Shown here in pieces: positions 34,938 to 45,423 of a stretch of DNA of 64,000 nucleotides. The DNA is from Nesterenkonia lutea (GTDB taxonomy: Bacteria; Actinomycetota; Actinomycetes; Actinomycetales; Micrococcaceae): positions 1,054,001 through 1,118,000 of the forward strand of contig NZ_JADBED010000001.1 in NCBI RefSeq assembly GCF_014873955.1. The letters are read 5' to 3'. Below the pieces are notes generated by a model. That model was not told the DNA's origin and made no database searches. It was given only the letters and a program-made list of their open reading frames with translations. The translations under genes were made by a program, and so were the position numbers. The first letter of the stretch is position 1. Every line of letters starts with the position of its first letter.

Positions 34938-35167
34938 GCTCTTCGCCTCCTCAGCGTCAATACTCCAGAGCTCCTCTGAACGGGATGTCCCGGGCAGGAT
35001 CTCTTGGTGTTCCATAGAACCACGAAGCTCTGGATTTCATTCGCTTCAACAGGCCTGGACCGGGCCCCTTTCGCTGTGCGCGTAGCGCCTGCGGCGCTTC
35101 TGCGGCTCTGCGCCCCGCTGCGCAACTACGATGTGAGAGATTCACCCCCACCACAGGAGGACACGGC

Positions 35168-37249
35168 TTGGCCAAGCGCTCTGAATACGACGCCCGGCAC
35201 CTATCGGTGCTGGAAGGCCTCGAGGCTGTCCGCAAGCGTCCCGGCATGTACATCGGCTCCACGGACTCCCGCGGGCTCATGCACTGTCTCTGGGAGATCA
35301 TCGACAACTCCGTGGACGAGGCGCTGGCAGGCCACGCCTCCACGATCTCGATCACCCTGCACCCCGACGACTCGGTCGAGGTCAGCGACGACGGCCGCGG
35401 CATCCCGGTCGACATCGAACCGCGGACCGGACTCTCCGGACTGGAGGTCGTCTTCACCAAGCTGCACGCCGGGGGAAAGTTCGGCGGCGGCTCGTACAAC
35501 GCCGTCGGCGGTCTGCACGGTGTCGGCGCCTCAGTGGTCAACGCGCTCTCGGCGCGCCTGGACGCTCAGGTCAGCCGTGGCGGCAAGGTCCACCAGCTCT
35601 CCTTCCGTCGTGGCGAGCCCGGGGTCTTCGCGGGGGCCCGCCCGGACCCCGACGCTGAATTCACCCCCGCGGCAGAAGGTTCCCCGCTGGCAGTGGTCGG
35701 CAAGGCCAAGCGCGGAGTCACCGGGACCACCATCCGCTACTGGTCAGACCGACAGATCTTCACCTCGGACGCGGGCTTCGATGACATCGAGATCGCCAAT
35801 CGCGCCCGTCAGACAGCGTTCCTCGTCCCAGGGCTGCGCATCACCGTGCGCGACGAGCGCGGGGCCGAACCCCTTGAAGAGGTCTTCCAGTACGACGGTG
35901 GCATCAGTGAGTTCACCGAGCACCTCTCCAGCGACGCCTCGGTCACCGATATCTGGCGCATCCAGGGTCATGGGAAGTTCACCGAGCGGATCCCGGTGCT
36001 CGCTGCGGACGGACGCAGCCATATGCAGGACGTCGAGCGCGACTGCGAGGTCGACATCGCGCTGCGCTGGGGGATCGGCTACGAGACCACGGTGCGCAGC
36101 TTCGTGAACATCATCGCCACCCCCAAGGGCGGCACGCACCTGATGGGCTTCGAGCAGGCCCTGCTGAAGAGCCTGCGCAAGACGGTGGACGCCAATGCCC
36201 GCCGACTCAAGGCTGGCAGCGACAAGCTGGAGAAGGACGATGTGCTCGCAGGGCTCACCGCCGTGGTGACCGTGCGGATCGCCGAACCCCAGTTCGAGGG
36301 GCAGACGAAGGAGATCCTCGGCACCCCTGCGGCTCGGCAGATCGTCTCGCGCGTGGTCAGCAAGGAGCTCGAAGCCCGTCTGACCTCTACCAGACGAGGG
36401 GAGAAGCAGCAGGCGAACGCGGTCCTTGAAAAGGTCGTCGCGGAGATGAAGTCACGCATCTCAGCCCGGATGCACAAGGAGACACAGCGCCGGAAGAACG
36501 CCCTGGAGACCTCGTCGATGCCCGCGAAGCTGGTGGAGTGCCGCTCCAAGGGGGTCGCGGAGACCGAGCTGTTCATCGTGGAGGGGGATTCGGCACTGGG
36601 CACCGCAAAGCTCGCCCGCTCCTCAGACTTCCAGGCGCTGCTTCCCATCCGCGGCAAGATCCTCAATGTCCAGAAGGCCTCCGTGGCCGACATGCTCTCG
36701 AACACCGAATGCGCCGCGCTGCTGCAGGTCATCGGGGCAGGCTCGGGACGGACCTTCGACATCGACGCCGCCCGCTACGGCAAGGTCGTGCTGATGACCG
36801 ATGCAGACGTCGACGGCGCGCATATCCGCACGCTGCTGCTGACCCTCTTCTTCCGTTATATGCGACCGATGATCGAGGCCGGGAGGGTCTTCGCCGCGGT
36901 GCCGCCGCTGCACAGGGTCGAGGTGATCCATCCGGGCCGAAAGGCCAACGAGGTGAAGTACACCTACTCCGAGGCGGAGCTGAACCGTCTCCTGGCCGAG
37001 CTCGAGCAGCAGAATCTCAACTACAAGGAACCCATCCAGCGCTATAAGGGCCTTGGAGAGATGGACGCCGATCAGCTCTCGGAGACCACCATGGATCCGG
37101 AGCACCGGGCGCTGCGTCGGATCCGTGTTCAGGACGCCGAGGCCGCCGAGCGGGTCTTCGACCTGCTGATGGGGTCTGTGGTCGCCCCGCGCAAGGACTT
37201 CATCATCGAAGGTTCCCAGGCGCTGGACCGAGAACGGATCGACGCCTGA
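35168..37249 (+). CDS. parE: Type IIA DNA topoisomerase subunit B (ParE/GyrB-like)
   Basis: The ATPase and TOPRIM subunit of a type IIA topoisomerase, 693 residues. GHKL ATPase motifs are EIIDNSVDEALAGHA, DDGRGIPVD and GGLHGVGASVVNALS; TOPRIM motifs are VEGDSALGTAK and DADVDGAHIRTLLL, with the terminal IQRYKGLGEMDADQL. The start is a TTG with a perfect AGGAGG 8-10 bp upstream. This copy next to sigA is the second B subunit of Micrococcaceae, as dnaA-linked gyrB lies elsewhere. The partner A subunit is not in this window. Confidence 0.9.
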   Translation: MAKRSEYDARHLSVLEGLEAVRKRPGMYIGSTDSRGLMHCLWEIIDNSVDEALAGHASTISITLHPDDSVEVSDDGRGIPVDIEPRTGLSGLEVVFTKLHAGGKFGGGSYNAVGGLHGVGASVVNALSARLDAQVSRGGKVHQLSFRRGEPGVFAGARPDPDAEFTPAAEGSPLAVVGKAKRGVTGTTIRYWSDRQIFTSDAGFDDIEIANRARQTAFLVPGLRITVRDERGAEPLEEVFQYDGGISEFTEHLSSDASVTDIWRIQGHGKFTERIPVLAADGRSHMQDVERDCEVDIALRWGIGYETTVRSFVNIIATPKGGTHLMGFEQALLKSLRKTVDANARRLKAGSDKLEKDDVLAGLTAVVTVRIAEPQFEGQTKEILGTPAARQIVSRVVSKELEARLTSTRRGEKQQANAVLEKVVAEMKSRISARMHKETQRRKNALETSSMPAKLVECRSKGVAETELFIVEGDSALGTAKLARSSDFQALLPIRGKILNVQKASVADMLSNTECAALLQVIGAGSGRTFDIDAARYGKVVLMTDADVDGAHIRTLLLTLFFRYMRPMIEAGRVFAAVPPLHRVEVIHPGRKANEVKYTYSEAELNRLLAELEQQNLNYKEPIQRYKGLGEMDADQLSETTMDPEHRALRRIRVQDAEAAERVFDLLMGSVVAPRKDFIIEGSQALDRERIDA

Positions 37250-37308
37250 TCCCGGTGGTCCCACCGCTCAGTCACCAGGAGGAGCATCGGCGGCCGCATC
37301 GAAGCCGA

Positions 37309-37331
37309 TATTTCTACCGCGTGTAGAAATA
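37309..37331. promoter_or_regulatory. AT-rich dyad upstream of ctaB
   Basis: TATTTCTAC (37309-37317) and GTAGAAATA (37323-37331) form a perfect 9-bp dyad around CGCGT. It lies 100 bp before the ctaB GTG and 60 bp after parE. Its base composition is strikingly AT-rich for this genome. It could be an operator for ctaB or a parE terminator; no U-tract follows. Confidence 0.5.
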
Positions 37332-37430
37332 ATTCCGGGATCGGCCCGATTCACCCTGATGGCACCCTGCGCGACCGGTACACTGAACAACGACGATGAG
37401 TGCACCTTGACCCCCAATGTGAGCTGAAAC

Positions 37431-38402
37431 GTGACCCAACAGACTTCTGTCGCCTCGACCGGCGATGCCGCCGCCGCAGCCTCTGGCGCGGACGCCGCAC
37501 AGCCTCAGTGGCGACGCAAGGTGGCCGCATACTGGTCGCTGACCAAACCGCGCGTCATCGAGCTCCTCCTGGTCACCACTCTGCCCACGATGTTCTTCGC
37601 CCAGCAGGGCGTGCCGAACTTCTGGCTGGCTCTGGCGACTCTGGTGGGCGGAGCGATGGCGGCCGGTTCCGCCGGGGCCTTCAACTGCTATATCGATCGC
37701 GATATGGACAAGTTGATGAATCGCACGAAGAAACGACCGCTGGTCACGGGCGAGCTCAGCCCCCGGGAGGCGCTCATCTTCGCCTCGCTGCTCGGACTGG
37801 CCGCGATCGGCGTGCTCTGGTTCGGCACCAATCCACTGGCCGCCGGACTCGGTGCCGCTGCCATCTTCTTCTACGTCGTCGTCTACACGATGATCCTGAA
37901 GCGTCGCACCGAGCAGAACATCATCTGGGGCGGCATCGCGGGATGCTTCCCCGTGGTGATTGCCTGGGCGGCCGTGCGGGAAACCCTGGAATGGCCCGCA
38001 GTGGTCCTCTTCGTGGTGATCTTCCTGTGGACCCCGCCGCACTACTGGCCGCTGTCGATGAAGTATCGGACGGACTACCAGACCGCACATGTTCCGATGC
38101 TCGGTGCCGTGGCCACGGCGCAGACGGTCTCAGTCCAGGTCGTGCTCTATGCCTGGGCCACCGTGATGTGTTCTCTGCTGCTGATCCCGATGGGCTGGGC
38201 CGGCATCACCTATACGGCCTTCGCGCTGGCCTCCGGCGCCTGGTTCATCTACGAGGCCCATGTGCTGCACCGCCAGGCGCTGACCGGCACGCTCACCGAC
38301 AAGAAGGCCATGAAGGTCTTCCATCTCTCGATCCTCTATCTCACCCTGCTCTTCATCGGGCTCTGGGTGGATCCCTTCATCGGCTCCCCGCTGATGGGCT
38401 GA
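37431..38402 (+). CDS. ctaB: Protohaem IX farnesyltransferase (haem o synthase)
   Basis: A membrane UbiA-family prenyltransferase that makes haem o for cytochrome oxidase. It has 323 residues and about nine hydrophobic spans. The prenyl-diphosphate motif is [20 protein letters not shown], and the second conserved loop is DYQTAHVPM. The N-terminal 30 residues are Ala/Gln-rich and cytoplasmic. The start is a GTG. Its last 67 bp overlap the tail of the CBS-domain gene on the other strand. Confidence 0.94.
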   Translation: MTQQTSVASTGDAAAAASGADAAQPQWRRKVAAYWSLTKPRVIELLLVTTLPTMFFAQQGVPNFWLALATLVGGAMAAGSAGAFNCYIDRDMDKLMNRTKKRPLVTGELSPREALIFASLLGLAAIGVLWFGTNPLAAGLGAAAIFFYVVVYTMILKRRTEQNIIWGGIAGCFPVVIAWAAVRETLEWPAVVLFVVIFLWTPPHYWPLSMKYRTDYQTAHVPMLGAVATAQTVSVQVVLYAWATVMCSLLLIPMGWAGITYTAFALASGAWFIYEAHVLHRQALTGTLTDKKAMKVFHLSILYLTLLFIGLWVDPFIGSPLMG

Positions 38403-38773
38403 GCCTCGGCTCTCCAGGCGCTGATGGCTTCCGGAAAGAGGATCCCTGCGGGCTCGTCCTGGTCCAGGACGAGCAGGGGCCGCTTCGGGTCATGAGCTGA
38501 ATTCACGAGCAGCTCCCGGATCGACATGCGGCGCTGCACCGGCTGATCGCTCTGGCGCACCAGACAGGCGCACCGCTTCTTGGACCAGCCCTGAGGGTCC
38601 TGATCCTGCACCGCGGCGAGATCGGCGCGTGTGATCAGGCCGATCGGGCGGTAGGAGAGGTTCAGCACCACTGCCGCATCGGAGTGCTCCAGGAGACGCT
38701 GTGCATCGGCCAGGGAGCGTGTGCCCAGGATGGTGGCGTCCAGCGGTGCCATGATCTGCCCGATGTCGGCCAT
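38336..38773 (-). CDS. CBS-domain protein
   Basis: A 145-residue protein with two CBS-like repeats: [22 protein letters not shown] with [12 protein letters not shown], and a second ending [19 protein letters not shown]. Such pairs sense adenine nucleotides. I chose the ATG at 38773 because GGAGGAG lies just upstream. The frame continues open to an ATG at 38893, also with a ribosome-like site, but third-position G+C there falls to a bit over half, unlike real genes here. The last 67 bp are antisense to the end of ctaB, giving a polar, Met/Ser/Arg-rich tail not expected of a CBS domain. Confidence 0.7.
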   Translation of the reverse strand: MADIGQIMAPLDATILGTRSLADAQRLLEHSDAAVVLNLSYRPIGLITRADLAAVQDQDPQGWSKKRCACLVRQSDQPVQRRMSIRELLVNSAHDPKRPLLVLDQDEPAGILFPEAISAWRAEAQPISGEPMKGSTQSPMKSRVR

Positions 38774-39106
38774 GACCGCACTCCTCCGTGGATAGTGGCG
38801 TGCCTGCTCTGCGCCCGGTGCGCCTGCCGAGCTGAGAGTGTCCGGAGTGGTGGCCGCGATGCCGCGCTGTGCATGAAGCAGTGGTCGAGTCATATCTTCT
38901 CCTGAGAGCGATGATGCGAGCCCACTGCTGAACTCAGTTCTCAGTCTAACGACTTGTGCTGTGCGGGTGAAGCGGTCGGCACTTCGGAGATCCCTCCAGA
39001 GACCCCTCGGGGGGTCCCTTCGGGCGTGCCCACGCGGCCCGCTGTCGAGTAAGCTCATACCGTCGCGCTGGGCAGGTCCCGCGCCCCGAGCGGAGCGGAG
39101 TTCACC
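38774..39106. other. 333-bp divergent intergenic region
   Basis: It lies between the CBS gene and the ANTAR gene. It includes the low-GC3 upstream extension of the CBS frame, an imperfect dyad CTGAACTCAGTTCTCAG near 38930, and a short GACCCC/GGGGTC hairpin near 39000. No clear promoter or RNA gene is visible. Confidence 0.5.
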
Positions 39107-39910
39107 ATGAGCACGGAGTCCAAGCTGAGCGAGGACATGCTTGACACGGACACGATGGATGACGCCGTCCTCGACGCAGTCGCCACCGAAGCATCGGAGC
39201 TCGACGTCTCGGCGGACCTCCAGCTGCTCATCCAGCAGGACGGCGACATCGCCAGCTTCCTGGAGGGCCTCGCCGAGGCCGCTGCGGAGAGATTCAGCGG
39301 CACCCAGCCGGTGCTCTGCGGGATCATTCTCGACAGGGCCAAGCGGAACGTCGTCGCGGCAGCCAGCAGCCCAGAGGCGAAGCAGCTCGACGAGGTGCAG
39401 GCAGGATTCGACGAGGGCCCCTGTCTGGAGGCCCAGCGCACGAACACGGTGATCAGCGTCGCGGATGTCCGCACTGAGCGCCGCTGGCCGGGGTATATGG
39501 CAGCCGTGCGCGAGTTCGGGATGCGCAGCGTGCTGGCCATGCCCCTGACACTGCATTCCGAGGCCCAGGCCGCGATGAACCTCTACACGAGCACCCCTGA
39601 GGCCTTCGGCCCCGCAGAGATCGCGGCCGCCCGCCGGTACGCAGACCTCGCATCCCAGGTAGGGCTGATCGCACTGCGCCTGGCCGCCCGGTCCGAGAAT
39701 GTGGAGCACCTGCAGGCCGCCATGGAGTCCCGGACGGCGATCGACATCGCCGTCGGGGTGGTGATGGCGCAGAACCGGTGCACCCAGGAGGAGGCCTTCG
39801 GCATTCTCCGCGAGGCCTCCAGCCACCGGAACATCAAGCTGCGAGTGTTGGCAGAGGAGCTTGTGGCCTCTGTCGGTCGGCAGACGCCGGCGACCGTCTT
39901 CGACACGTAG
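39107..39910 (+). CDS. GAF- and ANTAR-domain regulator
   Basis: A 267-residue protein with an N-terminal GAF domain (about residues 45-190) and a C-terminal ANTAR RNA-binding domain (about 195-255, ESRTAIDIAVGVVMAQNRCTQEEAFGILREAS). ANTAR proteins bind two-hexaloop RNA hairpins and prevent termination; GAF domains sense small ligands. The target transcript is not evident nearby. The first 40 residues are acidic. The ATG has GCGGAG upstream. Confidence 0.87.
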   Translation: MSTESKLSEDMLDTDTMDDAVLDAVATEASELDVSADLQLLIQQDGDIASFLEGLAEAAAERFSGTQPVLCGIILDRAKRNVVAAASSPEAKQLDEVQAGFDEGPCLEAQRTNTVISVADVRTERRWPGYMAAVREFGMRSVLAMPLTLHSEAQAAMNLYTSTPEAFGPAEIAAARRYADLASQVGLIALRLAARSENVEHLQAAMESRTAIDIAVGVVMAQNRCTQEEAFGILREASSHRNIKLRVLAEELVASVGRQTPATVFDT

Positions 39911-39962
39911 CACCGGCCGCGTGGCGCCTGGCCGGCCCGGTGCCGAGTGCGGTGATGCCGCT

Positions 39963-40667
39963 TCAGCGCTGACCGGTGGGCAGATCCAGCCAGTGCCGCC
40001 CGGCCTCGGTGGGGGAGACCCCGCCGGTGCTCAGACTGGAGATCCGTCCGATCAGTTCAGCGATCTGCGCCTGGCTGTCGAGGACCGAGACCTGGATCCG
40101 GGCCTGAGACCCGTCCTGGCTGTAGTCCGTGCTCCACACCTGGACTCCGGCGGCGCGCAGCTCGTTCTCCCACCGCCCGGCCTCCGCCGTGGGTGCGTGA
40201 ACGTCGTAGCGCCGCATCCGCACCCTGGGCACGAGGTCCGCCTGGTCCCTGGACCTGCGCAGGGCCTGGAGGACCGAGTCCGAGTACGCGCTCACCAGCC
40301 CGCCCGATCCCAGCAGAGTTCCACCGAACCAGCGAAGCACCACGGCGAGGACATCGCTGAGGTCCTGCTCACCGTCGGGCATGTCCGATCTGAGCAGCGC
40401 GGCAAGGATCGGCGCGCCCGCAGTGCCGGAGGGTTCACCATCGTCATGCGAACGCTGCAGGGACCGGTGCGGTCCGATGACCCAGGCGCTGCAGAGGTGC
40501 CGAGCCGTGGGATTGGCCTGACGCAGCTCCTTGAGCACCCGCTGCGCATCCTCCTCGCTCTCAGCACGGCACAACACTGTGCGGAAGCGCGAGCGACTGC
40601 GCTCGAGCTCGGTGCGGACCTGGATCCCGGGCCTCAGCACGGTGTAGGACTCGGCGCGCTCGGACAT
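39963..40667 (-). CDS. YigZ/IMPACT-family protein
   Basis: A 234-residue protein with the UPF0029 core: SRFRTVLCRAESEEDAQRVL, HDDGEPSGTAGAPIL and the signature VVLRWFGGTLLGSGGLVSAYS, followed by a C-terminal ferredoxin-like domain. The family is linked to translation control in eukaryotes and is of unknown role in bacteria. The start at 40667 (MSERAESYTVLRPG) is preferred; a GTG at 40700 would overlap the upstream regulator gene. It probably shares a transcript with that gene. Confidence 0.85.
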   Translation of the reverse strand: MSERAESYTVLRPGIQVRTELERSRSRFRTVLCRAESEEDAQRVLKELRQANPTARHLCSAWVIGPHRSLQRSHDDGEPSGTAGAPILAALLRSDMPDGEQDLSDVLAVVLRWFGGTLLGSGGLVSAYSDSVLQALRRSRDQADLVPRVRMRRYDVHAPTAEAGRWENELRAAGVQVWSTDYSQDGSQARIQVSVLDSQAQIAELIGRISSLSTGGVSPTEAGRHWLDLPTGQR

Positions 40668-40677
40668 GCCCGGAAGT

Positions 40678-41883
40678 CTACGACCTCGGGGAGTTTTCAC
40701 TCCCGGCCACCAGGGCCGCCCGCTCCGGGGCGCCCGGCGGAAGCAGCTTCAGCGCGACTCTGATCGCCTGCTGATCCTGCGAGGCTTCTGGAAGCTGGAG
40801 GTAGCGGAAGACCTCGTCGGCGGAGCCGTCGGAGAGGATGGACTCTCGCAGCAGCGCGGAGAGTTCGCGCCGCACCCGCAGGATTCCTGGTGCTTCACTG
40901 CCGGGCAGCAGCTCTCCGCGATAGATCTCAAGGGCGCTGTGCCGGTCTCCAACGGTCAGGGCAGCCTTGACCTCTCGAGCGTCGAGCTGCACCGGTGCGC
41001 TGAGTCGGTAGGGCCGAGACAGCAGCTCGTTCTCCGGCGAAGAGCGACTGCGCAGGAGTCTGCGGAGCCTCACCAGTTCCGCGCGGACCGCGACCTCATG
41101 AGCGGGCTCGCCATAGAGGAGCTCAGCCAGCTCCCCGGCGGAGAGGCCCTGCTGTGGACCATGCGGCGGGCCGTACCAGCTGAGCAGGAACAGGATCTCG
41201 GCATGCCGAGCGCCCAGCCGGTGCAGCTGCTGACCCCAGCTGACCGACGCAGGTCTGCGCCCCAGCGTGGTCAGACGTGCCGGAGACGGCAGCGCGGGGA
41301 GGAAGCGCAGGTGCTCCTCGGCAGCTGAGATCGCTGCCCGGATCAGCGGCAGAGAATGGACCGCCACCGCCTGATCTCCTCCCGTCAGGTCCACCACCCC
41401 GAGCACCGCGCCGGTGAGCGGATGACGGATGGGGGCGGCCGAACAGGAGAATCGGTGTGCGGCATAGGAGAAGTGCTGCTCACGGTGCACCTGCACGCCG
41501 CGCCCCGTGGCGAGAGCGAGGCCGGGAGCGGAGGTGCCGATCGCCTGCTCGGACCAGTTCGCCCCCGGCTGGAATCCCGAGCGTTCCGCCAGCCGCAGCG
41601 TCTCGCGTGCTCCGTCCACCCACAGCAGGCGTCCGCGGACGTCCGCGGTGGCCACGATGAGCCCTGCATCTGCCGCCGGATGGACCAGGAGCCGGCGCAG
41701 AACCGGCAGCACCAGACGAAGCGGATGATCCTCTCGGCAGCTGGAGAGCTCTGCACCATCGAGCTCGATCGGCGGAAGCGCTCGCTCTGGATCGCTGATC
41801 CGCGCCGCAGAGCGGCGCCAGGATTCACGCAGCACGGCCGGCAGGCTGGCCCAGGTTGCCGGCTCCGTGGACAGAGCCTCCAT
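40678..41883 (-). CDS. GAF-domain transcriptional regulator divergent from an aldehyde dehydrogenase
   Basis: A 401-residue protein. The N-terminal half resembles the sensor part of AcoR-type activators: LRESWRRSAARISDPERA, then a GAF domain with GANWSEQAIGTSAPGLAL and HFSYAAHRFSCSAAPIRHPLTGAVLGVVDLTG. There is no sigma-54 AAA+ domain. The C-terminal part (from about 215) has winged-helix character (QLHRLGARHAEILFLL, LSAGELAELLYGE). This type of gene is the divergent neighbour of an acetaldehyde-type dehydrogenase in many actinobacteria, so it probably controls it. Confidence 0.78.
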   Translation of the reverse strand: MEALSTEPATWASLPAVLRESWRRSAARISDPERALPPIELDGAELSSCREDHPLRLVLPVLRRLLVHPAADAGLIVATADVRGRLLWVDGARETLRLAERSGFQPGANWSEQAIGTSAPGLALATGRGVQVHREQHFSYAAHRFSCSAAPIRHPLTGAVLGVVDLTGGDQAVAVHSLPLIRAAISAAEEHLRFLPALPSPARLTTLGRRPASVSWGQQLHRLGARHAEILFLLSWYGPPHGPQQGLSAGELAELLYGEPAHEVAVRAELVRLRRLLRSRSSPENELLSRPYRLSAPVQLDAREVKAALTVGDRHSALEIYRGELLPGSEAPGILRVRRELSALLRESILSDGSADEVFRYLQLPEASQDQQAIRVALKLLPPGAPERAALVAGSENSPRS

Positions 41884-41905
41884 GGTCCCTCCTTGTCTCC
41901 GCTAG

Positions 41906-41921
41906 CGTGGTGTAGATCACA
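41906..41921. promoter_or_regulatory. CRP/GlxR-like site, proximal to the regulator gene
   Basis: CGTGGTGTAGATCACA matches TGTGA-N6-TCACA at 8 of 10 half-site positions, with a perfect right half and the central TA favoured by GlxR-type proteins. It lies 23 bp upstream of the regulator start. Confidence 0.4.
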
Positions 41922-41930
41922 GTCTAGTCC

Positions 41931-41948
41931 TGCAACCACGGTGCAACC
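41931..41948 (+). promoter_or_regulatory. Two TGCAACC direct repeats, 11 bp apart
   Basis: TGCAACC occurs at 41931-41937 and 41942-41948, one helical turn apart, in the middle of the divergent regulator-dehydrogenase gap. This is a plausible activator-binding layout. A TAGGCT -10 candidate follows at 41959. Confidence 0.35.
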
Positions 41949-41972
41949 CCAGGAGTCCTAGGCTGAGAGAGA

Positions 41973-41988
41973 TGTGACCCAGCTCACC
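41973..41988. promoter_or_regulatory. CRP/GlxR-like site upstream of the aldehyde dehydrogenase
   Basis: TGTGACCCAGCTCACC matches TGTGA-N6-TCACA at 9 of 10 half-site positions. It lies 42 bp before the dehydrogenase GTG. Confidence 0.5.
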
Positions 41989-42029
41989 ATGCGGGCGGGT
42001 CTGAGTCCGTGCAAGGGAAGGGAACACCC

Positions 42030-43553
42030 GTGACGATCTATGCGCAGCCCGGGACCGAAGGCGGTCTCCTCAGCTTCAAGCCGCGGTATGAGAACTACAT
42101 CGGCGGCGAATGGGTACCCCCGGTGAAAGGACAGTACTTCGAGAACCCCACACCGGTGACCGGAAGGACCTTCACCGAGGTCGCGCGCTCCACGGCCGAG
42201 GACATCGAGCTCGCACTCGACGCCGCCCACCGCGCGGCTCCGGCGTGGGGACGCACCTCGGTGGCCGAGCGGGACGTGGTGCTGAACAAGATCGCCGATC
42301 GCATCGAGTCCAACCTCGAGATGCTCGCCGTCGCCGAGACCTGGGAGAACGGCAAGCCGGTGCGGGAGACCCTCGCCGCAGACCTTCCGCTGGCGGCAGA
42401 CCACTTCCGCTACTTCGCCGGCGCCATCAGGGCCCAGGAGGGTGGCATCAGCGAGATCGACGCGGACACGGTGGCCTACCACTTCCATGAGCCGCTGGGC
42501 GTCGTCGGACAGATCATCCCGTGGAACTTCCCCATCCTCATGGCAGCCTGGAAGCTCGCCCCGGCGCTCTCGGCGGGCAACGCCGTCGTGCTCAAGCCCG
42601 CTGAACAGACGCCCACGTCCATCCTGGTGCTCATGGAGCTCATCGGTGATCTGCTTCCCGCCGGCGTGCTCAACGTGGTCAACGGCTTCGGGGCTGAAGC
42701 AGGGGCCCCGCTGGCGTCGAGTCCGCGCATCCGGAAGATCGCCTTCACCGGGGAGACCACCACCGGGCGCCTGATCATGCAGTACGCCTCACAGAACCTG
42801 ATTCCGATGACGCTGGAGCTCGGCGGCAAGAGCCCCAACCTCTTCTTCGCCGACGTGGCGCGGGAAGACGACGCCTTCTACGACAAGGCGCTGGAGGGAT
42901 TCACCATGTTCGCCTTCAACCAGGGCGAAGTCTGCACCTGTCCCTCACGTGCGCTGATCCAGTCCAGCATCTACGACCAGTTCCTCGGTGATGCGGTGGA
43001 GCGCACGAAGCAGGTCAAGCAGGGCAATCCGCTGGACACCGAGACCCAGGTGGGCGCACAGGCGAGCAACGATCAGCTGGAGAAGATCCTGAGCTACTTC
43101 GACATCGGTCAGCAGGAAGGCGCCGAGGTGCTCACCGGCGGCCATCGGGCCGAGCTCGCGGGAGATCTCTCCGGGGGGTACTACGTGGAGCCGACCATCT
43201 TCAAGGGCTCCAACTCCATGCGCATCTTCCAGGAGGAGATCTTCGGACCTGTCGTCTCGGTCACCGAGTTCAAGGACTACGCCGAGGGCATCCAGATCGC
43301 CAATGACACGCTGTATGGACTGGGAGCCGGAGTCTGGTCCCGGGAGGCGAACATCGCCTACCGAGCGGGACGTGACATCCAGGCGGGCCGGGTCTGGACC
43401 AACTGCTTCCACGCCTACCCGGCCCACGCGGCCTTCGGCGGGTACAAGAACTCCGGGATCGGTCGCGAGAACCACCTGATGATGCTCGCCCATTACCAGC
43501 AGACGAAGAACATGCTGGTCAGCTACAGCGAGGACAAGCAGGGCTTCTTCTAG
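42030..43553 (+). CDS. NAD-dependent aldehyde dehydrogenase (acetaldehyde type)
   Basis: Oxidises an aldehyde, probably acetaldehyde or a related short one, to the acid. It has 507 residues with the NAD-binding segment [19 protein letters not shown], the general base Glu in LELGGKSPN and the catalytic Cys in [15 protein letters not shown], the form found in ExaC/AldB enzymes. The GTG at 42030 follows AAGGGAAGGGAA. A DUF779 gene begins 10 bp after the stop, and a GAF regulator is divergent, the standard three-gene arrangement for this enzyme class in actinobacteria. Confidence 0.92.
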   Translation: MTIYAQPGTEGGLLSFKPRYENYIGGEWVPPVKGQYFENPTPVTGRTFTEVARSTAEDIELALDAAHRAAPAWGRTSVAERDVVLNKIADRIESNLEMLAVAETWENGKPVRETLAADLPLAADHFRYFAGAIRAQEGGISEIDADTVAYHFHEPLGVVGQIIPWNFPILMAAWKLAPALSAGNAVVLKPAEQTPTSILVLMELIGDLLPAGVLNVVNGFGAEAGAPLASSPRIRKIAFTGETTTGRLIMQYASQNLIPMTLELGGKSPNLFFADVAREDDAFYDKALEGFTMFAFNQGEVCTCPSRALIQSSIYDQFLGDAVERTKQVKQGNPLDTETQVGAQASNDQLEKILSYFDIGQQEGAEVLTGGHRAELAGDLSGGYYVEPTIFKGSNSMRIFQEEIFGPVVSVTEFKDYAEGIQIANDTLYGLGAGVWSREANIAYRAGRDIQAGRVWTNCFHAYPAHAAFGGYKNSGIGRENHLMMLAHYQQTKNMLVSYSEDKQGFF

Positions 43554-43563
43554 AGGAGAGACG

Positions 43564-43953
43564 ATGAGTGTTGCACGGATCGCCGTCACAGATGATGCCG
43601 CCGAGCTGCTTCGCGAGCTTCGGGAACGTCACGGCCAGCCCCTGATGTTTCATCAGTCAGGTGGCTGCTGTGACGGCTCGGCTCCGATGTGCTTCACCCA
43701 GGGGACGTTCCTGACCGGCCCGGCAGACGTGCTGCTGGGCCGGCTGGACCCGGGGACTCCTGAGCCGGTGCCGGTGTGGATCTCCAGGGCGCAGTTCCAG
43801 TACTGGTCCCACACCCATATCACCATCGATGTCGCGCCCGGCCGGGGTGCCGGCTTCAGCATCGAGAGCCCCACCGGCAGGCGCTTCATCATCCGGTCGC
43901 GGCTGTTCAGCGATGCGGAGTCACAGCAGCTGGAGCCCGTGTCTTACGGGTGA
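43564..43953 (+). CDS. DUF779-family protein
   Basis: A 129-residue protein with the hallmark FHQSGGCCDGSAPMC (paired cysteines) and an HTHITIDVAPGRGAGFSIESP segment. DUF779 proteins are encoded directly after acetaldehyde-type dehydrogenases in many bacteria and are presumed accessory, perhaps metal- or redox-linked; the role is unproven. GAGGAGAG precedes the ATG. Its stop and the stop of convergent gdhA abut with no base between them (TGATCA). Confidence 0.87.
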   Translation: MSVARIAVTDDAAELLRELRERHGQPLMFHQSGGCCDGSAPMCFTQGTFLTGPADVLLGRLDPGTPEPVPVWISRAQFQYWSHTHITIDVAPGRGAGFSIESPTGRRFIIRSRLFSDAESQQLEPVSYG

Positions 43954-45423
<1,470 letters not shown>

